Of a stretch of 64,000 nucleotides of DNA, positions 57,408 to 64,000 are shown piece by piece; the stretch's first letter is position 1; each line of letters begins with the position of its first letter. Both the position numbers and the translations under genes were made by a program. The notes under the pieces were generated by a model. The model searched no databases. It was not told the DNA's origin and saw nothing but the letters and a program-made list of their open reading frames with translations. The stretch comes from Ciborinia camelliae (taxonomy: Eukaryota > Ascomycota > Leotiomycetes > Helotiales > Sclerotiniaceae): NCBI GenBank assembly GCA_025890175.1, contig JANPYM010000002.1, positions 3,488,391-3,552,390 on the forward strand, read 5' to 3'.

Positions 57408-59799
57408 CGTAAAGAAAGAGAACTCCTCGACTCAACTGTCGAGAGAGCTTGATAAAACGAATGACAGATAAAAGAAAGAATAACGAAGGTCTAAAAAGGT
57501 TAAAGGATACATTAAAAAGGGTATGAAAGAGCTTAAATGGAAAAAGGTAAGCGGTAATGAGTGCTGCAATCCATTTGATTACGCCGCAATTGAGAGAAGA
57601 ATTTTCGGGGGCCAGAATCCCACCACCAGTATCATTTCAAAATTGCCAAACACTTATTTCCTAGAACATCTTGAAACCCAATTGGATCGCGAGCGAAGGA
57701 TGCGACTGCAGGGCATATTTAACCACTTACAAAGAGTCGTGTGTGATCTCAAAGGTGCTATGGGATTTGTGAGATGCAATCAAAACCCCCAATTGGAAAT
57801 TTGGCTTCGCCACTATCATAATAATTGATACAGCTGCTGGAACGGGACGTCTGACAACTGATCGAATTAAACTCTATATATACTTAAGTTACCATGGCGA
57901 GATCTCTGAAACTTTTCAAGAAATCTCCATCTCTTGACAATTATCAAACTTATTATGATTGTTGGAGATTCGCATTTGGTTTTGTTGATGTGGTTGCTGG
58001 GATGATTCTGTACCGTACCTGCATTTGCGATGAAGGAGGATCGGCTGGTGGTGAGCTTACTGTATTCCCACCAATCATCAAAATCCCTTGCTGGCGTATT
58101 CCCAATAGCTTGTACGAGCTTATGTTTGGCTGATTAGGTATCGATATCTATTTTTATTATCCACCCCTAAAAAAGAATAAGCCGTTTTTTCTAGACGTTC
58201 TATCTTGGCCACAGAGCCTGGCTGACTCTTATTTCTTCTTTCTTATTCTTGAAAATACCTCAAATCTGAGGATGTGCCTCGAACTTCAACGGAGCATTGA
58301 CGTATGCTGTATGGTGGTCGTAGCATCGAAAAGGGCTGGATTGAGGCGATAATATGCTAACATTATGTGTATCCTGCAGTTTGACTTTACAAGTGGCATA
58401 CTTGGTATGATTGGGACGGGATCAGTGGCCAATCTGGAAAAGCATCAATATCAAAGGGCGTCTTAAGGAATCTTCAAGACCTTCGAGTACAGCATCCGGA
58501 AATCTTAGTGATTGGCCATCCAAGTATCAGCCTTTTTTACTATCTATTTGGTGATCTGCAAAATTGCTCTCAAAGCTCGGCACCTCTCATCCTAATTTAT
58601 GTTGATATTAATCAAGAATTTTGCCACAATTGGTGAAGATTGCGGCGTAAAACCCCATATCGTAACATCTTTCATGTTAGTTTGCCATCAGACACCGAAA
58701 GAAGCCCCAAAGTCTTCAAGCCCTTCAATTCTTAGGTGTTCTGTCAATCTCAAGCTAGTCCCGCATTCTCGATGTCGAATATTATCTTGCCATGCCTTGT
58801 TTGTCATGTTGGAAATCCGTGGTTCGGCTTGGGACTTCGCCTGGATCCCAAACTATCCCTCCAACAATCCATATGTTGTTCACACAAGTATTAGGCGATC
58901 GGTAAGTCCGCCCATTTGCACCCAGATAATGAAGATGCGGCAGACCATTGTGCCAGAGTGTCAACTCTTATATCACTAGCCCACCCTCGGCTGGTGACAT
59001 ATGGGGTATCCAAATATTAAACTACTCTGACATCTAAGAGAGGATGGCCTCACGCCCCAGGGAGACTACCCTAGTGCATTGAATACCGGATGAAGAAACT
59101 CATGATAGAATATATCCAAAGTGTCGTGGGCTATTGCACTTTGCTGGACCAAATCAATTTGACCTAGACGGCGGTGTGACCAGATACCAATCTCAAGCCG
59201 CAACTACAAGACTGTCACTGATTAAATCCTATGTGTTCCCATTCCCAATCAGGGCGAATAGGCCGATTGTAAGACACGGGAAATACCAGAAGGATCTTCT
59301 TAATTCTTGCATTATTAGATAAAAGATAAAAGATATATACTCAAATGAAGCGTCGATCCTGCAAACGGAAAGATTCCGAGAACGAGAAACGAAGAAACGA
59401 ACTCTATTCGACCGAAGCATCGACATAAGCATCTCTCTGAAAAATTTGAGTATTTGGATAATCATGCAAATAAAATCTGGGTGAGTCTCAGGAGATAATA
59501 TCGGTGAAGACGTGAATTTTATGTGTGTCTTCTAAGACATATTGTGTTGTCATTGGTGGTTGGTGGGGAACAAACAACTGAACAGCGGAAATGGAGGGAC
59601 CTTCATGACGAACCTCGGCTCCTTACTATCCTCAATCAATTATTATTAGCCCAAGAAGCATTCTTGCCACAACCAAAACATTCTCAACGATTGATGATGA
59701 CTTGTACATATAACCTTATACCGTCAAATATACAAATGTGTTTACGACCGGAATAAGCATACTCCTCATTTTCTATCATTAACACACAGAAATAACGAT
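57408..59799. other. 2.4-kb divergent promoter region
   Basis: Between the membrane-protein gene (-) and peroxisomal Lon (+). Open frames near 57523-57828, 57894-58133 and 58599-58979 have no recognisable features, and I do not support them. No strong repeats seen. Confidence 0.5.
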
Positions 59800-62700
59800 A
59801 TGGGTCCTGTGAAGACCGCAAATTTACCTATTATCCCCTTGGCCGAAGGTACCGTCCTACTCCCTGGGATAGTCCTTCGCATACCAGTATCTGGTCAGCG
59901 AACAGATATCCCAGCTTTACTCTCTGGAGTTTATAGTAGAGCGGCTTCAACTACACCGAGTCAGCGATTGGACAATGTCAACATTGCCTGCGTTCCTTTG
60001 AACTCGCCATTCCTCACTCAAGATGGTCAAAAGATGATTACTGGAGAGGAGCAAACTCCAAAACCTAAAGAGAGATTAGATATCAAGCCATCGAATGCTA
60101 CAAAAGATGATCTTTTTGGATATGGAGTGGCCGCCAAAATATCTGGGGTGGAGGGCACGACTGGCCGCTCAGGAGAATTTGCCCTGTTAGTTGAGGGCGT
60201 TGCCAGAATCAAGGTGGACAGGATAACACAAGAACGACCATTCCTTGAAGGAGAAGTTACATATCTATACGATGAGAGTGAGGAAATATGTTCCATTTAG
60301 ATATTACACATACTAAACTTTGCAGGTGTATCTACTGAAGATATTGCCATTCAGGAACTTTTCGCGCATCTCAAACAACTATCAAGAGAACTCTTAGCCC
60401 TCCTACGACTTTCCTCCCTACTACCCCGCACATCTTCTGGACTTTCGCCACTACTTGCCCGCCGGCTCGAAGTATATATAGCAAAGAAGGATATATCAGA
60501 CGCTGGAGTTTTGGCTGATTTCATGACGAATGTGGTTGAGGCATCATTGGAGGAAAAGCTGCTTGTTTTAGCCGCGCTCTCTACTAAAGACCGCCTTGAA
60601 AAAGCGATAGCTTTACTTCAACGTCAAGTGGGCGCTATCAAAAACAATGTCAGAATCACAACCATTACAACCTCCAACATCCCTGCAAATATAGATATTG
60701 AGCAATTCAACAAAGTGAATGGACATCGTCTACGAAGACCTGGGATGTCGGGTGCGCCATTGCCTCCAAGTATAGCAGGCAATGGTGGATTCCAAGATGA
60801 TGAACAAGAACCCGACGAGATGGAGGAGCTTAAGAAGAAGATCGATCATGCAAAGATGACCCCTGAAGCTGCCAAGGTCGCAGATCGAGAATTAAAGAGA
60901 TTAAAGAAAATGGTACCAGCTCAGGCTGAGTATCAAGTCTGCAGGAATTATCTGGAGAACTTGGTTGAGATACCATGGTCTGAGATGACTGAAGATCAAC
61001 TTGGAGTTGATACATTATCGAGGGCGCGCAAACAACTCAACGATGATCATTATGGGCTGGAAAAGGTCAAAAAGAGATTACTTGAGTATTTGGCGGTCCT
61101 CAAGCTCAAACAAGATATCAATGATGATGTTAATACACAACTTGTCAAAGCAGAGCAAGAGAATGCATCAGCTAAAGTGGAAATTCTCAAGAACAAGAGG
61201 ATGATCGATAAATCCCCGATTCTACTCCTCGTTGGTCCTCCCGGAGTTGGCAAGACTAGTTTAGCGAAGTCAATTGCTACTGCCCTAGGTCGAAAATTCC
61301 ATCGAATTTCTCTCGGTGGTGTTAGAGATGAGGCAGAAATTCGAGGTCACCGCAGAACATACGTGGCAGCAATGCCCGGCTTGATAGTGAATGGTCTGAA
61401 GAAGGTCGGAGTGGCAAATCCAGTCTTCCTGCTTGATGAAATTGACAAGGTTGGGTAAGTAACGTTGTTGTCTTTAGAGGGTTCTGTAGTTGACCTTCTC
61501 CTTTCTTCTGTAGCACGTCCAACTTTCATGGCGACCCCTCGGCTGCCATGCTTGAAGTTCTAGATCCCGAACAAAATCATACATTCACGGATCACTATGT
61601 CAACATCCCAATCGACCTTAGTAAAGTTCTTTTCATTGCTACGGCGAACAGTTTGGATACCATTCCTCCACCATTAATTGATCGTATGGAGACAATTAGC
61701 TTGTCAGGATACACGACACTCGAGAAGAGACATATCGCCTTGCAGCATCTAATCCCAAAGCAAATTCGCACAAGTAAGCCTTCACAATCAGCTGAGGATA
61801 TTGTACTCGGCCACTGACGCTGTATAGACGGGCTCGGAGATGGACAGGTCGAGTTCAACCAAGATGTTGTGTCTAAGATCATCGAATCCTACACTCGCGA
61901 ATCAGGGTAAGCATCTATGACCCTAACTTCCTCTTCTGTGTAGACCCAACCACCCCGTACACCACTAGTTTGAGTTTGCCACTGTCAAGCACCATTATAG
62001 TAACATTACTGACCACTTAAACTCCTAGTGTCCGCAACCTTGAGCGAGAGATTGGATCCGTATGTCGTGCCAAGGCGGTAGAATATGCGGAGGCAAAGGA
62101 CTCGGGACATACGGGTAGAGGCTCTTTCCGCATGATTCTAAGTCAGCGAATACTGACCAGTCTTACAGAGAAATACAAACCACAACTGTCTGTGGAAGAC
62201 ATTGAGGAAATTTTGGGCATCGAAAAGTTTGATGAAGAAATTGCTGAAAAGACAAGGTTTGTACTCCATGCACTGCCATTAGTCCACAGGCCTGAGACTT
62301 CCGAGCTTAAACTTTTGTAAGAATGTAAACACTAACTACGAGACTAGCCGCCCAGGGATTGTCACAGGTCTCGTGGCCTATAGTTCTGGCGGGAACGGCA
62401 GTATACTTTTCATCGAAGTGGCCGATATGCCAGGGAGCGGCAGCGTGCAGCTAACAGGGAAATTGGGAGATGTACTAAAAGAGAGTGTGGAGGTAGCACT
62501 AAGTTGGGTGAAAGCTCACGCGTACGAGCTGGGCTTGACGCATGACCCATCGGAGAACATCATGAAGAAGAGAAGTATCCATGTGCACTGTCCTTCAGGG
62601 GCTATCCCAAAGGTTTGCTTTCCCATGATGTTGTGTTATAATCCACTAATGGAATGACTAGGATGGCCCATCTGCCGGTATGGCACACACCATTGCACTT

Positions 62701-63179
62701 ATTTCGTTGTTCTCCGGCAAGGCTGTGCCCCCAACTATGGCAATGACGGTAAGTCTTGCTATGCAATGCTCGTATGTTCATGGTCACTAATATCTTCTAT
62801 AGGGTGAGATCTCCTTGCGTGGACGTGTTACTGCCGTGGGGGGTATCAAGGAGAAGCTTATTGGGGCCCTTCGTGCCGGTGTCAAGACTGTATTATTACC
62901 AGCACACAATAGAAAGGAGCAAGTTTTCCCTTCTCCCAAAATAGCCACCACACTAACAATATTCAGTGTCAAAGATCTTCCCCAAGAAGTCAAGGATGGT
63001 CTGGAAATTATCCACGTCAGGTATATATTTTACCATTTCTACCACTTCATCTAATCTATTTGCTTTCAGTTTGAAACTAACATCCCGCTAGACACATCTG
63101 GGAAGCAATGCGATACGTCTGGCCTGAAGCACACTGGCCGGGCGAGGAGAATTTCGCGGGTATTGAAAGTCGTTTGTGA
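59800..63179 (+). CDS. PLN1: Peroxisomal Lon protease (LONP2 type)
   Basis: ATP-dependent AAA+ serine protease of the peroxisome matrix, for protein quality control. Nine exons: 59800-60277, 60326-61454, 61514-61773, 61828-61906, 62029-62256, 62348-62612, 62662-62748, 62803-63020, 63092-63179; 943 residues. Lon N-terminal substrate domain ([20 protein letters not shown]) at about 8-270, coiled region with [20 protein letters not shown], Walker A GPPGVGKT at about 463-470, Walker B FLLDEID, then the protease domain with catalytic Ser817 in DGPSAGM and Lys860 in [10 protein letters not shown]. The protein ends Ser-Arg-Leu, a type 1 peroxisomal targeting signal, and lacks a mitochondrial presequence, which separates it from mitochondrial Pim1. 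The intron between exons 4 and 5 is the longest (122 bp). The catalytic dyad and its spacing match the family. Confidence 0.95.
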
Positions 63180-64000
63180 TTTTTATAATCATATCAGATC
63201 CGAAATCTCCCGGCGGCACCATTAATGTGTAACCTTGACGGAAATTGTCCGCTAATAAATTGCCTTTTTCCTCGCTTCTTTGAAATGATATGATAATAAC
63301 TGGCGTTTCGAGCTGAAGCACAAAGTATATAAGCAAATGTTACCTTCTGTGTATGTTTGCTTTTTGGCGCGCGTTTGGGGGCTGGGCTACAATGCTGGGT
63401 AGGCGTTATTGTATAAGATTTATCGTCTCGGGAGATTTTTATATAGGCTGTCGCCACTATCCATTAGGTATCTTTTAAAATCAAATCATGAGGTTTTAAG
63501 TTAAAGTCTATAGAATTATGATAATGTTGTATCAATCTTGTCAATCTTGTCGGTAATACTTGCCTGGTCAAATTGATTGAAAATCTACGATGAGGCTAGG
63601 GAATTTCCATTTTCCCAGAGAAGTATCTGTAGACGAATTAAACTTCGGGTCATTTCAAGGAGATTTGGGATTATCTGGAGATGAATTCGGAGGGTTCTTG
63701 GAAGCTCATTCACTCTTGATGTTCTAGTATGTATCTGGTAGGTTTGAAGGTTTAATGGGGCTGTAGTTCGTTGTTGAAGAGACTTTCCACGCAAGCGAAA
63801 CAAACATGGCTGTTTTCATTTTTTCTTGCACATTTCCATGTTTCTTCAATACAAAGTATTTAATGATGTCATGAAAATTAGTCAATATACCATTCGCACA
63901 TCAATTGAACACATATTGAGGCGAAGAGAGAAAAGACGAAGAAGGAAACAAGTTAGTATCCATCTGGCAGGAAACGACGCATCCGCATGGGCACGGAAAT
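63180..64000. other. 3' flank of Lon, nothing recognised
   Basis: 820 bp to the window end. No reading frame with protein-like features and no repeat of note. Confidence 0.55.

Noticed and set aside
59640..59790. Small minus-strand frame with CFGCGKN after an in-frame TGA
   Set aside because: Too short, interrupted by a stop, and lies in the Lon promoter; no evidence for readthrough or an intron.

Overview
The window looks like a piece of the nuclear genome of a filamentous ascomycete (Pezizomycotina). Almost every gene carries several short introns (about 45-160 bp) with GTAAGT-like donors and CTNAC-type branch sites. The gene content (signalling mucin MSB2, a large chitin synthase, a Zn2Cys6 regulator, a DUF1774 membrane protein, a peroxisomal Lon ending in SRL) is that of moulds. 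The protein sequences and the repeat-rich AT/CT intergenic DNA remind me of Leotiomycetes (Helotiales), but this placement is inference and I could not test it. Two runs of ten N (928-937, 40612-40621), each inside a homopolymer, show a draft assembly.

Layout. 1-895: 3' part of a gene of unknown function with a probable one-base frameshift. 896-3509: simple-sequence DNA. 3510-6505 (-): Zn2Cys6 transcription factor. 6506-12397: gene-free stretch with a MITE-like inverted-repeat element (8223-8632). 12398-14145 (+): senescence-domain protein. 15464-18955 (-): chitin synthase. 20629-24501 (-): MSB2-type signalling mucin. 24502-32716: 8.2 kb without a convincing gene, holding an orphan Cys-rich reading frame and a possible degraded gene. 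32717-40210 (+): FKBP12-type prolyl isomerase, ubiquitin-activating enzyme E1 and an ECM4-type glutathione transferase. 40828-46701 (-): AFG1-type mitochondrial ATPase, R3H-domain protein and a secreted M28 leucine aminopeptidase. 48260-49330 (+): DUF1774 membrane protein. 50266-53561 (+): a single gene in which a type II (AcpS-like) phosphopantetheinyl transferase is followed, without a stop, by a repeat-rich linker, a RanBP2 zinc finger and an RRM-like domain. 55256-57407 (-): single-pass membrane protein of unknown function. 59800-63179 (+): peroxisomal Lon protease.

For each multi-exon gene below the exon lengths I derived add up to a whole number of codons and the splice phases rejoin conserved motifs, which is the main support for the models. 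The genes are mostly independent housekeeping functions rather than a cluster. Loose themes are cell-wall and surface signalling (chitin synthase, MSB2) and protein quality control (E1, AFG1, Lon, FKBP12). Two genes in the FKBP12-ECM4 block start with a presequence-like leader followed by an internal Met at the usual start of the family, which suggests dual cytosolic and mitochondrial products. The most unusual object is the phosphopantetheinyl transferase-RNA-binding fusion gene.
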